A stretch of DNA of 44,569 nt from Kitasatospora sp. CB01950 (GCF_001905465.1 NZ_LISX01000002.1:202740-247308), one strand, 5' to 3'; counted from the first letter of the stretch, positions 1 to 8,275 are shown. The notes: generated by a model from the sequence alone, not told the origin. Numbers and translations are program-made.

Positions 1-70
1 GTCCTCGGGCCGATCCGGCTGTGTGTTCAGGGTTGCTCGCGCAGTCCCCGCGCCCCTGGTGGTGCTCTCC

Positions 71-1300
71 CTACAGGGCGACGCCCAGCAGGGCGTCCAC
101 CGCGCGGGAGACCAGGCCCGGGGCGCCGATGTCCTCGCCGCCGTCCGCGTGGGCGGTCGCGGCCCAGCGGTCGACGGCTGCGAGCGCGGCGGGGGCGTCG
201 AGGTCGTCGGCGAGGGCCTCGCGGATCTCCGCGAGCAGCGACGTCGCGGACGGGCCGTCCGGGCGGGAGACCGCCGCGCGCCAGGTGGCGAGGCGGGTGA
301 GGGCGGCGTCGAGGTCGTCGGCCGTCCACTCCCAGTCGCTGCGGTAGTGGTGGGCGAGCAGCGCGAGCCTGATCGCGGCGGGGTCGATGCCGTCGCGGCG
401 CAGGGCCGAGACGAAGACCAGGTTTCCGCGCGACTTGGACATCTTGTGGCCGTCGAGGCCGACCATCCCGGCGTGCACGTAGGAGCGCGCGTAGGGGTGG
501 GCGCCGAGGGCGACCTGGGCGTGCGAGGCGCCCATCTCGTGGTGCGGGAAGGAGAGGTCGCTGCCGCCGCCCTGGAGGTCGAACTCCATGCCCAGGTACT
601 TGAGCGCGATGGCGACGCACTCGATGTGCCAGCCGGGGCGGCCGTGGCCGAGTTCGGTGTCCCAGGCGGGTTCGCCGGGACGGGCGGAGAGCCAGAGCAG
701 GGCGTCGAGCGGGTTCTTCTTGCCGGGGCGCTCGGGGTCGCCGCCGCGCTCGGCGAAGATCGGCAGCATCTGCTCGCGGGTGAGCCCGGAGACCTCGCCG
801 AAGTGCGGGTCGGACTCGACGGAGAAGTAGATGTCGCCGTCGACCTCGTACGCGGCGCCGGAGGCGAGCAGCTGCTGCACCAGCGGGACGATCCACGGGA
901 TGGATTCGACGGCGCCGATGTAGTGCGCGGGCGGGAGCATCCGCAGCGCGGTCATGTCCTCGCGGAACAGCGCGGTCTCGCGGGCCGCGAGTTCGGTCCA
1001 GTCCTGGCCGGTGGCGACGGCGCGCTCCAGGAGCGGGTCGTCGACGTCGGTGACGTTCTGGACGTACAGGACGTCGTGGCCGGCGTCCTTCCAGACCCGC
1101 TGGACCAGGTCGAAGGTGTTGTAGGTGGCTGCGTGGCCCAGGTGGGTCGCGTCGTAGGGAGTGATGCCGCAGACGTAGAGCCGGGCGGTCGGGCCGGTGG
1201 GGACGACCTCTCGGACACTGCTCGTGGCGGTGTCGTAAATGCGCAGGGGAAGCCCCTGACCGGGCAGGGCGGGAACCTCGGAGGTGGGCCAGGCATGCAT
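71..1300 (-). CDS. mshC: MshC, cysteine:GlcN-Ins ligase of mycothiol synthesis
   Basis: This 409-aa cytoplasmic enzyme joins cysteine to 1-D-myo-inosityl-2-amino-2-deoxy-alpha-D-glucopyranoside using ATP, the penultimate step of mycothiol synthesis. It is a class I cysteinyl-tRNA-synthetase-like protein that lacks the tRNA-binding C-terminal part, and its length fits MshC rather than CysS. Visible motifs are the zinc/active-site Cys followed by the HIGH equivalent ([16 protein letters not shown], near residue 45), HIECVAIA near residue 230, SFPHHE near 250 and the KMSKS loop ([10 protein letters not shown], near 290). The ATG at 1300 is the natural start. The genes that follow in the other minus-strand positions (SCO1664 type, DUF3090, histidine phosphatase) are its usual actinobacterial neighbours. 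The call is firm. Confidence 0.96.
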   Translation of the reverse strand: MHAWPTSEVPALPGQGLPLRIYDTATSSVREVVPTGPTARLYVCGITPYDATHLGHAATYNTFDLVQRVWKDAGHDVLYVQNVTDVDDPLLERAVATGQDWTELAARETALFREDMTALRMLPPAHYIGAVESIPWIVPLVQQLLASGAAYEVDGDIYFSVESDPHFGEVSGLTREQMLPIFAERGGDPERPGKKNPLDALLWLSARPGEPAWDTELGHGRPGWHIECVAIALKYLGMEFDLQGGGSDLSFPHHEMGASHAQVALGAHPYARSYVHAGMVGLDGHKMSKSRGNLVFVSALRRDGIDPAAIRLALLAHHYRSDWEWTADDLDAALTRLATWRAAVSRPDGPSATSLLAEIREALADDLDAPAALAAVDRWAATAHADGGEDIGAPGLVSRAVDALLGVAL

Positions 1301-1389
1301 GGCACCGACTCTAACCGTGCACTGATTTGAAAGACCAACCTGCCGGCATGATCGGCTTGATTCCGCTTGTTCTCTGTTTCGGATCGGTA

Positions 1390-2226
1390 TCAGACCGGCG
1401 GCCAGGGAATAGACGGCCAGTCAGCCGACGGCAGCGGATGCCGTCCGGAGGCCAGCAACGCGCCCGTCCGGGCCCGCAGCGCGTCGAGCTCGGCCGCGGT
1501 GAGGTGCGGGCGCAGCCGCTCGCCGAGCGGGCCGTCGAGGTCGGCGGCGAGCTTGCCGAGGACGTCGAGGGCCTCGGCGGTGAGCGGGCGGTCGGCCCAG
1601 CCCCAGAGCAGGGTGCGGAGCTTGGGCTCGGCGTGGAAGGTGACGCCGTGGTCGATGCCGTAGATCCGGCCGTCGGCGGCGGGCAGCCAGTGGCCGCCCT
1701 TGCGGTCGGCGTTGTTGAGGACGGCGTCCAGCACGGCGAGGCGGCGCAGCCGTTCGTCGTCGCGGTGCACCAGCCAGGCCCGGCGTCCGCCGTCGAGCTC
1801 GGCGCGGACGATGGGGAGCCAGCCGTCGGCCGGGCCGTCCAGGGGCTGGAGGTCGAGGAGTTCGGGGGCCTCGGGGTCGGGTTCGATCCACAGCTGGACC
1901 ATGCCGGGTCCGGCGGGGCCGTCGCGCAGGACGGTCGGCGGGATCAGCTGCCAGCCGGTGGCGGCGGAGACCTCGTGGGCGGCGGTCTCGCGGCCGGCCA
2001 GGGTGCCGTCGGGGAAGTCCCACAGCGGACGTTCGCCGGCGACGGGCTTGTACACGCACGGGGCGGTGACGCCGTCGAGGGTGGCCGTGCAGTAGAGGAC
2101 GGCGTTGGAGGCGTCGGTGACCCGGCCGTGGACGGCGAGCGCGCCCTCGCGCAGCAGGGCGAGGGCGGCGGGGGTGTCGGCGGCCAGCGCGGCGCTGGTG
2201 GCCGGGTCGGTGCCGGGGGCTTCCAC
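1390..2226 (-). CDS. SCO1664 family protein (PI3/4-kinase-like fold)
   Basis: About 278 aa, recognised as the SCO1664 family that sits beside mshC in actinobacteria. The family is described as distantly related to phosphatidylinositol 3/4-kinases. Fitting features are [17 protein letters not shown] (a nucleotide-lysine-like strand, near residue 55), [17 protein letters not shown] (catalytic-loop-like, with D and N, near 175) and GIDHGVTFH (metal-binding Asp-like, near 200). Its substrate is unknown. The start is uncertain: the GTG at 2226 lies just past the stop of the DUF3090 gene, but the frame stays open upstream into that gene, so a translationally coupled start inside it is possible. A role linked to the DUF3090 protein is inferred only from constant gene order. 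Confidence 0.85.
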   Translation of the reverse strand: MEAPGTDPATSAALAADTPAALALLREGALAVHGRVTDASNAVLYCTATLDGVTAPCVYKPVAGERPLWDFPDGTLAGRETAAHEVSAATGWQLIPPTVLRDGPAGPGMVQLWIEPDPEAPELLDLQPLDGPADGWLPIVRAELDGGRRAWLVHRDDERLRRLAVLDAVLNNADRKGGHWLPAADGRIYGIDHGVTFHAEPKLRTLLWGWADRPLTAEALDVLGKLAADLDGPLGERLRPHLTAAELDALRARTGALLASGRHPLPSADWPSIPWPPV

Positions 2227-2240
2227 GGCCGGCTGCTCGC

Positions 2241-2804
2241 TCAGCGCCGGTAGCCGTTCGCGCGGGGGCACAGGTGGCCCTCGGGGTCGAGCGGCAGGTT
2301 GCAGAACGGGCAGGGCTTGCGGCCCGCCGCGACCAGGTCGAGGGCGCGCTTGGCGAACACCCGGGCCATCGCGCCGCTCAGCCGCACCCGCAGCAGGTCG
2401 GGGCCGTTCTCGTCGTCGAAGACCTCGATCTCGTCCTCGTCCTCGGACTCCTCGACGTACGCCTGCGCCTCGATCACCAGGCACTCCTCGCGGGCGTCCC
2501 AGGCGAGGGCCATGGTGCCCACCCGGAACTCCTGCTCCAGCGGCAGGTCGAGGGGGGCGGCGTCGAGCAGGTCGACGGGGGCGGCGGCCGGGATCGGGGA
2601 CTCGCCGGCGCTGCGCCGCAGCGCCTCGTCGAGGACTTCCTCGATGCGTTCGGCGAGGGCGGCGACCTGGGCCTTCTCCAGCAGGACACTGGTGATCCGG
2701 CCACGCGAGGAGGCCTGCAGGTAGAACGACCGGGCGCCGGGCTGGCCGACGGTGCCGGCCACGAACCGCTCGGGCTGGTCGTAGAAGTGGACCTGACGGG
2801 ACAC
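2241..2804 (-). CDS. DUF3090 family protein
   Basis: A 187-aa conserved actinobacterial protein of unknown function. The N-terminal signature (RQVHFYDQPERFVAGTVG) and the following FYLQAS..GRITSVLLEK segment are typical of the family. The C-terminus carries a four-cysteine-type pattern (CPFCNLPLDPEGHLCPRANGYRR) that could be a small zinc ribbon. An acidic stretch (EESEDEDEIEVFDDE) lies near residue 120. The start is a GTG at 2804. It sits between the histidine phosphatase and the SCO1664-type gene on the same strand and is probably cotranscribed with the latter, from which it is separated by almost nothing. Confidence 0.92.
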   Translation of the reverse strand: MSRQVHFYDQPERFVAGTVGQPGARSFYLQASSRGRITSVLLEKAQVAALAERIEEVLDEALRRSAGESPIPAAAPVDLLDAAPLDLPLEQEFRVGTMALAWDAREECLVIEAQAYVEESEDEDEIEVFDDENGPDLLRVRLSGAMARVFAKRALDLVAAGRKPCPFCNLPLDPEGHLCPRANGYRR

Positions 2805-2954
2805 GCTGCTCGCTCCGGTACGGGGGTGTGCGGTCTTCTCGATCTCACCCTACGGCCAAACGGCCCTGCCGTGGGGTGCGGGTGGCGCGGATTCCTGCCG
2901 GGGCTCGGGCGCGGTGGCGCCTGCTGGAACTCGGGCCGTGGTGTCTGCCGGGGC

Positions 2955-3653
2955 TCAGGCGGTGGCGCCGGTCTCGCCGCCGACCACCGCGTCGTCGCCG
3001 GCCGAGCGGCCGTGCGGGCGCGGGGCGAGCGAGGCGAGGGCGCCGGTGTCGCCGAGGCGCAGCAGGTAGGGGCGGTTCGGGGTGTAGCGGATCGCGGTGA
3101 CCGAGCACGGTTCGACGGAGATCCGCTGGAAGTGGTCGAGGTGCAGGCCGAGGGCGTCCGCGACGATCGCCTTGATCACGTCGCCGTGGGTGGCGACCGC
3201 CCAGAGCGCGTCCGGGCCGTGTTCGACGGAGATCTTCCCGTTCCACTCGCGGACGGCGTCCACGGTGCGGTGGCTGAGTGAGCGCAGCGACTCGCCGCCG
3301 GGGAAGGCGGCGCCGGAGGCGTGGTCCTGGACGGTGCGCCACAGGGGTTCCTCGGCGAGTTCGGACAGCGGGCGGCCGGTCCAGTCGCCGTAGTGGCATT
3401 CGCCGAGCCGCTCGTCCAGGTCGGGCGGGCCGAGTTCGGGGCGGGCGGCGACCAGGGGTTCCAGGGTCTGCCGGCAGCGCTCCAGCGGGCTGCTGACCAG
3501 GCGGACGATCGGCAGGCCGTCCAGCCGGCCGGGAAGGGCGGCGGCCTGGGTGCGGCCGGTGTCGTCCAGGTCGACGCCGGGCGTCCAGCCGGCCAGGATT
3601 CCGGCCGAGTTGGCGGTTGACCGGCCGTGGCGCACGAGCAGCAGGGTGGGCAT
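2955..3653 (-). CDS. Histidine phosphatase family protein (MSMEG_4193-type putative phosphomutase)
   Basis: A 232-aa member of the phosphoglycerate-mutase-like histidine phosphatase superfamily. The phosphorylated His is in the N-terminal LLVRHGRSTAN motif (residues 5-15), PLERCRQTLEPL carries the conserved Arg near residue 60, LGECHYGDWTGRPL is near 90, and the second catalytic His is in WAVATHGDVIKA near 155. The family is conserved next to mshC and DUF3090 in actinobacteria. The true substrate is unknown and the name phosphomutase is inherited from the family. It starts with ATG at 3653 and is divergent from corA, with a promoter gap of only about 50 bp between them. Confidence 0.92.
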   Translation of the reverse strand: MPTLLLVRHGRSTANSAGILAGWTPGVDLDDTGRTQAAALPGRLDGLPIVRLVSSPLERCRQTLEPLVAARPELGPPDLDERLGECHYGDWTGRPLSELAEEPLWRTVQDHASGAAFPGGESLRSLSHRTVDAVREWNGKISVEHGPDALWAVATHGDVIKAIVADALGLHLDHFQRISVEPCSVTAIRYTPNRPYLLRLGDTGALASLAPRPHGRSAGDDAVVGGETGATA

Positions 3654-3706
3654 ACCGCAAGCGTACGGTGTGCGCCCCTCCCGGCGGGCCGCGGGTTCGG
3701 GTCACA

Positions 3707-4714
3707 ATGGCGGGCATGATCGTGGATTGCGGCACCTATCGGGCCGGCCGGCGCACCGAGGGCCCCGAGGACTACTCGGACGCCCTGGACGCCGTCCGGG
3801 CGGCCGGCGACGGCTTCGTGTGGATCGGCCTGGCGGACCCGACGCAGGCCGAATTCGACCATGCCGCAGACGAGTTCGGCCTGCACCCGCTGGCGGTGGA
3901 GGACGCGGTGACGGCGCATCAGCGCCCGAAGATCGACATCTATCAGGACTCGGTGTTCACCGTCCTGAAGACCGCCGGGTACCACCCGCAGGACGAGTCG
4001 GTCTCCATCGGCGAGCTGATGATATTCCTCGGCGACTCGTACGTGATGACGGTCCGGCACGGGCCGGAGAGCCCGCTCAAGGACCTGCGGGCCCAACTGG
4101 AGAAGCAGCCCGAGCTGCTGGCGCACGGCCCCGCCGCCGTCCTCTACGCGATCTGCGACCTGGTGGTCGACCAGTACCTCGACGTCGCCACCGAACTCCA
4201 GACCGACCTCGACGAGTTGGAGGCCGAGATCTTCTCCCCGGGCCGGGTGCGCGGCGCGGCCGAGCGCATCTACGGCTTCAAGCGGCAGGTGGTGAACTTC
4301 CGCAAGGCCACCTTCCCGCTGATGGAGCCCGCCCTGCGCCTCACCCGCGTCAACGCCGCCGCCGGCGAGGCCAAGGTGCCCTTCGTCCCCGCCGAACTGC
4401 GTCCCTACTTCCGGGACGTCGCCGACCACCTGGCCAAGGTCAACGAGGTGGTGGAGAGCCTGGACCGACTGCTCTCCGACATCCTCGCCGCCAACCTCGC
4501 CCAGGTCTCCGTCCAGCAGAACGACGACATGCGGAAGATCTCCGCCTGGGCCGCCCTGGCCGCCGTCCCCACCATGATCGCCGGCATCTACGGCATGAAC
4601 TTCGAACACATGCCGGAGCTCCGCCAGCCCTGGGGCTACCCGGCGGCGCTCGGCGTGATGACCGGCGTCTGCGTCGTCCTGTACCGCCTGTTCAAACGCG
4701 CGGGCTGGCTGTAG
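3707..4714 (+). CDS. corA: CorA family magnesium/cobalt transporter
   Basis: A 335-aa homopentameric inner-membrane channel-type transporter for Mg2+ and possibly Co2+. The long soluble N-terminal domain includes the conserved VEDAVTAHQRPKIDIY helix region (near residue 65). The protein ends in two transmembrane segments, with the signature YGMNFEHMPEL at the mouth of the pore near residue 290, followed by WGYPAALGVMTGVCVVLYRLF and a basic tail. Two in-frame ATGs lie 9 nt apart (3707 and 3716); either could be the start and neither has a strong ribosome-binding site. It is convergent with the ALF-repeat gene, and both probably end within the 64-bp gap between them. Confidence 0.95.
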   Translation: MAGMIVDCGTYRAGRRTEGPEDYSDALDAVRAAGDGFVWIGLADPTQAEFDHAADEFGLHPLAVEDAVTAHQRPKIDIYQDSVFTVLKTAGYHPQDESVSIGELMIFLGDSYVMTVRHGPESPLKDLRAQLEKQPELLAHGPAAVLYAICDLVVDQYLDVATELQTDLDELEAEIFSPGRVRGAAERIYGFKRQVVNFRKATFPLMEPALRLTRVNAAAGEAKVPFVPAELRPYFRDVADHLAKVNEVVESLDRLLSDILAANLAQVSVQQNDDMRKISAWAALAAVPTMIAGIYGMNFEHMPELRQPWGYPAALGVMTGVCVVLYRLFKRAGWL

Positions 4715-4778
4715 CGGCCGGCCCGCGCGTTCGACGGCGGGTGCTGATCGGGACTGTGGTCAGGACTGAGGACTGCGG

Positions 4779-5870
4779 TCAGGACTGCTGCTGCCGACGG
4801 CGGCGGGCGGCCACCAGGGCGGCGCCGAGGGCCAGCGAACCGGCGCCGGCGGCGGTGATCGCACCGAGCGGGGCGTCGACGCCGGTGGCGGCGAGGGTGC
4901 CCGTGCCGGAGGTGTTGGTGCCGGTGCCGGTCGGGGTCGTGTCGGACGCCGGGGTGACGGTGGTGCCGTCGCCCTGGCCGCCCTGGTTCGGGGTGGTGCC
5001 GCCGTCGGTGCCGCCGGTGCCGCCGCCGTTGTCGCCGCCGCCGTTGCCGTTGTCGCTGCCGCCGCCGTTGTTGCCGCCGCCCGTCTCCTGGGCGTTGGCG
5101 GTGTCCCGGGCCTGGGCCTCGGCCAGGCCGGTGATCAGGAAGGTGTGCAGGGCCTCGGAGGTGTTCACGTCCAGGGCCGCACCGGCGGCCTTCCGAACTT
5201 CGGGCCCGCCCTGCGACATGGCCTGGGAGAGCCACAGCCGGGCGTCGTCGTCACTGACGGTCTTCAGGTCGGACAGGAAGGCCTTGAGGTCGTCCGCGCT
5301 CAGCACCTCGGCGGCGGCCTCGGTGATGGTGACCGAGCTGCCCGGCCGGACCAGCTGGTGGAGCACCTTCCACCACCTGTCGTTGGCCATCAGCCTCGGG
5401 GCCTCGACCTCCAGGAAGTGGTCGATCGCCGCGTCGTCGCCGTCCAGCGCCTTGCTCGCGGCCTCCGCCAGGCGGCTGCCGGGCGTGGCCTGCTCAAGGA
5501 TCTGGGAGACCCGGACGCGCTTGTCGCTGCGGATGATCTGCGGCATCTCGACGTCCAGGAAGTGCTTGACGTCCTCGGCCGTGCCGTTCATCGCCGTCTG
5601 GGCGTGCTCGTAGAAGTACCGGCTGTGCCCGGGCTCCGCGATCACCTCGGCCAGCCGGGCGCGCAGTTCGGCTTCCTCCTCGGGCGTGATGCCGGTGGAG
5701 GGCGCGGGCGTGCTGGGCCCGGTCTCCGCCGGGGCGTCCGGCTGGGACTGCCCGGTGGGCGTGGGCGTCGGCGCAGTGTCGGCGAGCGCCGGGCCGGCGC
5801 CGAGGACGGTCGGCGCGGAGACCGCGGCGACGAAGACGGCGGTGGCGATCGAACGACGGATGCTCAACAT
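4779..5870 (-). CDS. Secreted ALF-repeat protein with LAxTG cell-wall sorting signal
   Basis: A 363-aa exported protein. The N-terminus is a signal peptide (MLSIRRSIATAVFVAAV..., cleavage near ALA-DT). The body (about residues 55-240) is built from repeated about 45-aa units containing patterns such as ALDGDDAAIDHFLEVE and VLSADDLKAFLSDL, which match the short actinobacterial ALF repeat. Residues about 245-325 are a low-complexity Gly/Asn/Thr linker. The C-terminus carries LAATG, a hydrophobic stretch and an RRRR tail, which is the arrangement recognised by class E sortases. The ATG at 5870 is chosen because it starts the signal peptide. Function is unknown; a surface role is inferred. A decayed copy of part of this gene lies at about 6150-6365. 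Confidence 0.87.
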   Translation of the reverse strand: MLSIRRSIATAVFVAAVSAPTVLGAGPALADTAPTPTPTGQSQPDAPAETGPSTPAPSTGITPEEEAELRARLAEVIAEPGHSRYFYEHAQTAMNGTAEDVKHFLDVEMPQIIRSDKRVRVSQILEQATPGSRLAEAASKALDGDDAAIDHFLEVEAPRLMANDRWWKVLHQLVRPGSSVTITEAAAEVLSADDLKAFLSDLKTVSDDDARLWLSQAMSQGGPEVRKAAGAALDVNTSEALHTFLITGLAEAQARDTANAQETGGGNNGGGSDNGNGGGDNGGGTGGTDGGTTPNQGGQGDGTTVTPASDTTPTGTGTNTSGTGTLAATGVDAPLGAITAAGAGSLALGAALVAARRRRQQQS

Positions 5871-6027
5871 GTCCCCCTGGAACGGTGGTTCAGACACTCG
5901 ACCCCTCGCCGCGGCACATATGTTCGGCGACGGACGCGGGTGATCGTATCGGAACCTTCCGACTCGCTGAACAGCGACTTTTCCCCACCCTTTACCGACC
6001 GCCCGCCCGCGCGGACCGGACCGGCCC

Positions 6028-6078
6028 GCGCCAGGGCGTCAACTCCCGTGCGCAGCAGGGCGACCCGCACATCGAGAC
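6028..6078 (-). repeat. Diverged third copy of the LLM gene 3' end (putative left attachment scar)
   Basis: On the minus strand this stretch reads LDVRVALLRTGVDALARAGP, against LDERIAALRTGVDALEHAGLA at the end of the LLM gene. The DNA core at about 6031-6055 differs from the copies at 10774 and 19079 by a single base over some 25 positions; similarity fades on either side. It marks the left end of the accessory island next to the ALF-repeat gene. Confidence 0.65.
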
Positions 6079-6149
6079 CCCGGCCGACCCGACCGGGCGC
6101 GCGCTCCGCCGCGGGCCGAAAGCCCGGCACAGTGCCGGGTCTTCGCGCC

Positions 6150-6365
6150 GAGCACCACGGCCTCGGCGAACCATCCGCAGGTGTCGGTGTCCCTCCCCGA
6201 TGACGTCCAGGCCGGTCAGGAAGGCCTTGAGGTCATCCGCGCTCAGCACCCGGAAAGCGGCCTCGGTGAGGGTGCGCGAGCTGCCCGGCCGGATCATCCG
6301 GTGGACCGCCGGAGTCCAGCGGTCGTCGTCGAGGAGTTGCCGGCGACGGCCGGGGGCGTGGGAGA
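6150..6365 (-). pseudogene. Relic of a second ALF-repeat protein
   Basis: On the minus strand the segment reads LLDDDRWTPAVHRMIRPGSS followed by TLTEAAFRVLSADDLKAFLT. This aligns without gaps to the ANDRWWKVLHQLVRPGSS...VLSADDLKAFLS part of the intact protein encoded at 4779-5870. Only about 60 codons are recognisable. There is no signal peptide, linker or sorting signal in frame, and the sequence after LDVIGEGHRHLRMV loses the repeat pattern. It is a truncated paralogue rather than a working gene. DNA similarity to the intact gene is high over about 130 bp and then stops. Confidence 0.7.
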
Positions 6366-6425
6366 AGCGCGCCCGCAGAGGGGCGACAGGGGGCTGACGG
6401 ATACCTGCACCTCTGGGCGGCGCTT

Positions 6426-6462
6426 CGCCCCGGCGAGGCTCCGAAAGGGCCTGACCGGGGCG
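6426..6462 (-). terminator. Hairpin terminator after mbtH
   Basis: An 8-bp outer stem (CGCCCCGG/CCGGGGCG) encloses a second stem of about 6 bp around a CGAAAG loop. It lies 37 bp past the stop of the minus-strand mbtH gene. It has no T-tract, as is common for terminators in this group. Confidence 0.5.
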
Positions 6463-6498
6463 AGTGGCGGGTCAGCAGGTCCGACGTTCTCGGCGTGA

Positions 6499-6702
6499 CT
6501 ACGCCTCGCCCATCGCCTGCCGCAGAGAGCGGGGGCGCATGTCCGTCCACACGTCCTTGATGTGGGCCACGCACTCCTCCTTGGTGCCGGTCTTGCCCTC
6601 GGCCTTCCAGCCGAGCGGAAGCTCGCGGTCTGCGGGCCAGATCGAGTACTGCTCTTCGTCGTTGACCGTGACCTGGTAAGTCACGTCGTCGCCCTCGGCC
6701 AT
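6499..6702 (-). CDS. MbtH-like NRPS accessory protein
   Basis: A 67-aa protein of the MbtH family, which binds adenylation domains of non-ribosomal peptide synthetases and is often needed for their solubility and activity. The family signature is complete: [19 protein letters not shown] followed by [14 protein letters not shown]. The start is the ATG at 6702, which has a GGAG ribosome-binding site 6-7 nt upstream; the frame is open further upstream but without support. It stands alone, with no NRPS nearby. The only NRPS in the window is 22 kb away at 28675-36201, so a trans role with that enzyme, or with one elsewhere, is possible but unproven. Confidence 0.93.
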   Translation of the reverse strand: MAEGDDVTYQVTVNDEEQYSIWPADRELPLGWKAEGKTGTKEECVAHIKDVWTDMRPRSLRQAMGEA

Positions 6703-6849
6703 GTCGATCTCCGTTTCGCGTGGGTCAGTGCCGACCCGAGCCTTGCCCGTCGCGATCACCGCGTACAGCTGCGATCACCAGTTCGAGTGACCCCTTGCTG
6801 ATCTACCGAAATTCGGAACCGTAGTGCGATAAAGAGCTGAACGCGCGGC

Positions 6850-6905
6850 AGGTCATCGGCCAGCAGGCGCCGAGCGAACTCGCGGGCGTTGGCCGCCGAA
6901 TCTGC
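6850..6905 (-). pseudogene. Fragment of a large serine recombinase
   Basis: The minus strand reads DSAANAREFARRLLADD. It corresponds to DSAAVAREFARRLLTDE in the larger recombinase relic at 18145-18975, with nearly identical DNA over about 25 bp. Nothing else of the gene is recognisable on either side. It is a third piece of the same integrase family and supports repeated insertion and decay here. Confidence 0.55.
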
Positions 6906-6934
6906 GCCGAGCCCGCGCGCCCCTGCGACCACAG

Positions 6935-7048
6935 CGTCCCGCCTCCGAAGGCGGCTCCGACGACCCCGCCAACCTGCGCGCGCTGTGCGACTGGCACGTC
7001 CTGCGCAAGGACGCCGCCGACGCCGACCGCGCCCGCAAGAGGGCCGCC
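6935..7048 (+). pseudogene. Fragment of an HNH endonuclease C-terminus
   Basis: The plus strand reads EGGSDDPANLRALCDWHVLR followed by KDAADADRARKRAAVNRR. The G-x-D-x-P-x-N-L-x-A-L-C-x-x-H pattern is the end of an HNH nuclease domain as found in phage and mobile-element nucleases. The upstream half, with the first H and N of the motif, is absent, because the sequence runs straight into the recombinase fragment on the other strand. The stretch from here to 7282 holds other short open pieces and no credible complete gene. Confidence 0.5.
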
Positions 7049-7282
7049 GTGAACCGCCGGCAGTCCGCCCGAACCCGCCGACTTGGCGGCGATCGACATC
7101 GCCTCGGCCATGCGCGCCCGCGCCGCCCAGCTCGACTCCGCGATCAAGCGCGAAGGCCGTCCGAGAACTCGTCGTCAGGATCACCGTGGCCGATCTTGGA
7201 CTTGCCGCATGAATCGAACATCGTCAAGACTTCGAGCAGTTGCCCAATACGGCGGCTTTCATCGTGCGCTCCGGAGGTAGAC

Positions 7283-7420
7283 ATGGCAGACGAGCAGACG
7301 AACAACGAAGGTGCAGCGCCCAAGAAGGACGGCGTTTTCAACGCCCAGGAAGTCACCATCGAGGGCGAGGAGCACATCATCATCAGGGAAGACGAAATCA
7401 CGGGCGTCGTCGAGCACTGA
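7283..7420 (+). CDS. 45-aa acidic peptide of unknown function
   Basis: A small gene with convincing signals: an ATG at 7283 preceded by GGAGG at a 6-nt distance, and a perfect 13-bp hairpin terminator 10 bp after the stop. The product begins MADEQTNNEGAAPKKDG and ends HIIIREDEITGVVEH. It is rich in Glu/Asp, has no Cys, and has no signal peptide or membrane segment. I do not recognise it. A leader-like acidic peptide of this size could be a RiPP precursor, an antitoxin-like or a regulatory peptide, but no modifying enzyme lies next to it. The next gene on the same strand starts 380 bp downstream, beyond the terminator, so it is probably a single-gene transcript. Confidence 0.7.
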   Translation: MADEQTNNEGAAPKKDGVFNAQEVTIEGEEHIIIREDEITGVVEH

Positions 7421-7429
7421 CAGGTGATC

Positions 7430-7466
7430 AATGGCTCCAACCTTCCGGAACGAGGTTGGAGCCATT
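7430..7466 (+). terminator. Perfect 13-bp hairpin terminator
   Basis: AATGGCTCCAACC and its exact complement GGTTGGAGCCATT face each other across an 11-nt loop, 10 bp after the stop of the 45-aa peptide gene. No T-run follows. Confidence 0.8.
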
Positions 7467-7799
7467 GCGCGTTCCCACGAGAGCGCCCCTGGCCCGCTGT
7501 CCGCCCTCCGCATGTCGATCTCGAAGGGGGCCCGCCGTAGCACGCCGAAAGACCCGAGAGATGGCACAGGCCTTTGAAGCCGCGGCCCGCAAGGATGCGC
7601 GCGGGGAATAGGAACGTCTGCGCGGGAGGGCGAATTCGAGTGTGGTGCCGCAGAAAGTGGACCCGTCCCCTGTGCTTGTGCCTCACCAATTCGGGGGGTT
7701 TGAATGATGCGGCGACCGGAAAGCGCAGTAGGCCGCCCTAGCGTGAGCCGTGCGTCGCCCATCGAACGGCGACACACCCGCATTCTTTGAGGAGCGTTG
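7467..7799. other. Intergenic stretch without a recognisable gene
   Basis: About 330 bp between the hairpin terminator and the 118-aa gene. A short open piece on the plus strand (7561-7611, ending AFEAAARKDARGE) looks like the tail of a lost gene. The promoter of the downstream gene must lie here, but no clear -35/-10 pair stands out. Confidence 0.4.
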
Positions 7800-8156
7800 G
7801 TGGCCAACTTCCAGCTCGGTGACGTCCCTACGGGCTTCGTGTTCAACGAGAGCGACGGGCTCATCCACTACAGGTACGGGCTTCTCCTGCCCATCCCCCA
7901 GCCCAACCAGACGGGTGTGTGGGGGGACGCGTACTTCAGCCTCGGTTCCAGTTGGGTCGATGTGCGGTTGAAGGTGCAGTTCCACAACGGTACGACCTGG
8001 CTTCCCGCCAAGGACTGGGACGTCAGTCAAGGTGGTGCCCGCGTCACCGAGAAGCTCCCCAAGGGCATCCAGAAGATCCACGTCGGGCGGGTGAAGAAGA
8101 GCAGCAGCGACGTGGTGGACGACAACCCGGTCGGCTGGCTCATCGAGTACGTGTAG
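7800..8156 (+). CDS. Hypothetical 118-aa protein
   Basis: Not recognised. The GTG at 7800 is chosen because GAGGAG ends 5 nt upstream; the TTG at 7797 is too close to that site. The protein is rich in Gly, Trp, Phe and Val with many alternating hydrophobic residues (FFSLGSSWVDVRLKVQFHNG type pattern, written here from the YFSLGSSWVDVRLKVQF segment near residue 50), which suggests a beta-sandwich. It has no signal peptide or membrane helix. A strong hairpin follows at 8173-8207, so it is probably a single-gene unit within the accessory island. GC content and codon use are ordinary for the window. Confidence 0.72.
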   Translation: MANFQLGDVPTGFVFNESDGLIHYRYGLLLPIPQPNQTGVWGDAYFSLGSSWVDVRLKVQFHNGTTWLPAKDWDVSQGGARVTEKLPKGIQKIHVGRVKKSSSDVVDDNPVGWLIEYV

Positions 8157-8172
8157 CAGCCACCGGCACCCC

Positions 8173-8207
8173 GCGCCTCGGACCGGCCTCGCGCCGGCCC
8201 GGGGCGC
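8173..8207 (+). terminator. Hairpin terminator after the 118-aa gene
   Basis: A 15-bp stem (GCGCCTCGGACCGGC against GCCGGCCCGGGGCGC, one mismatch and one G-T pair) with a 5-nt loop, 17 bp after the stop codon. Confidence 0.65.
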
Positions 8208-8250
8208 GTCGCGTTGTCTCCCCCACGTCCGGCCTGGCTTGCCGCAGATG

Positions 8251-8264
8251 ATACGAAATCGTAT
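8251..8264. promoter_or_regulatory. Inverted repeat, probable MarR operator
   Basis: ATACGA-AA-TCGTAT lies 12 bp ahead of the MarR start codon, in an unusually AT-rich patch. MarR proteins commonly bind such palindromes in their own promoters. Autoregulation is inferred. Confidence 0.55.
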
Positions 8265-8275
8265 AGTCCGAACTC

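Noticed and set aside
23..1330. Long plus-strand open frame opposite mshC
   Set aside because: Antisense shadow of a well-identified gene; its product is a Val/Gly/Arg-rich composition with no domain pattern.
3176..4609. Minus-strand frame opposite corA reading into the histidine phosphatase region
   Set aside because: Antisense shadow; CorA has its full GMN signature on the plus strand.
4735..4800. Repeated GGACTG/GTCAGGACTG units between corA and the ALF gene
   Set aside because: Only two or three loose copies, partly inside the ALF coding region; not enough to call a repeat or a terminator.
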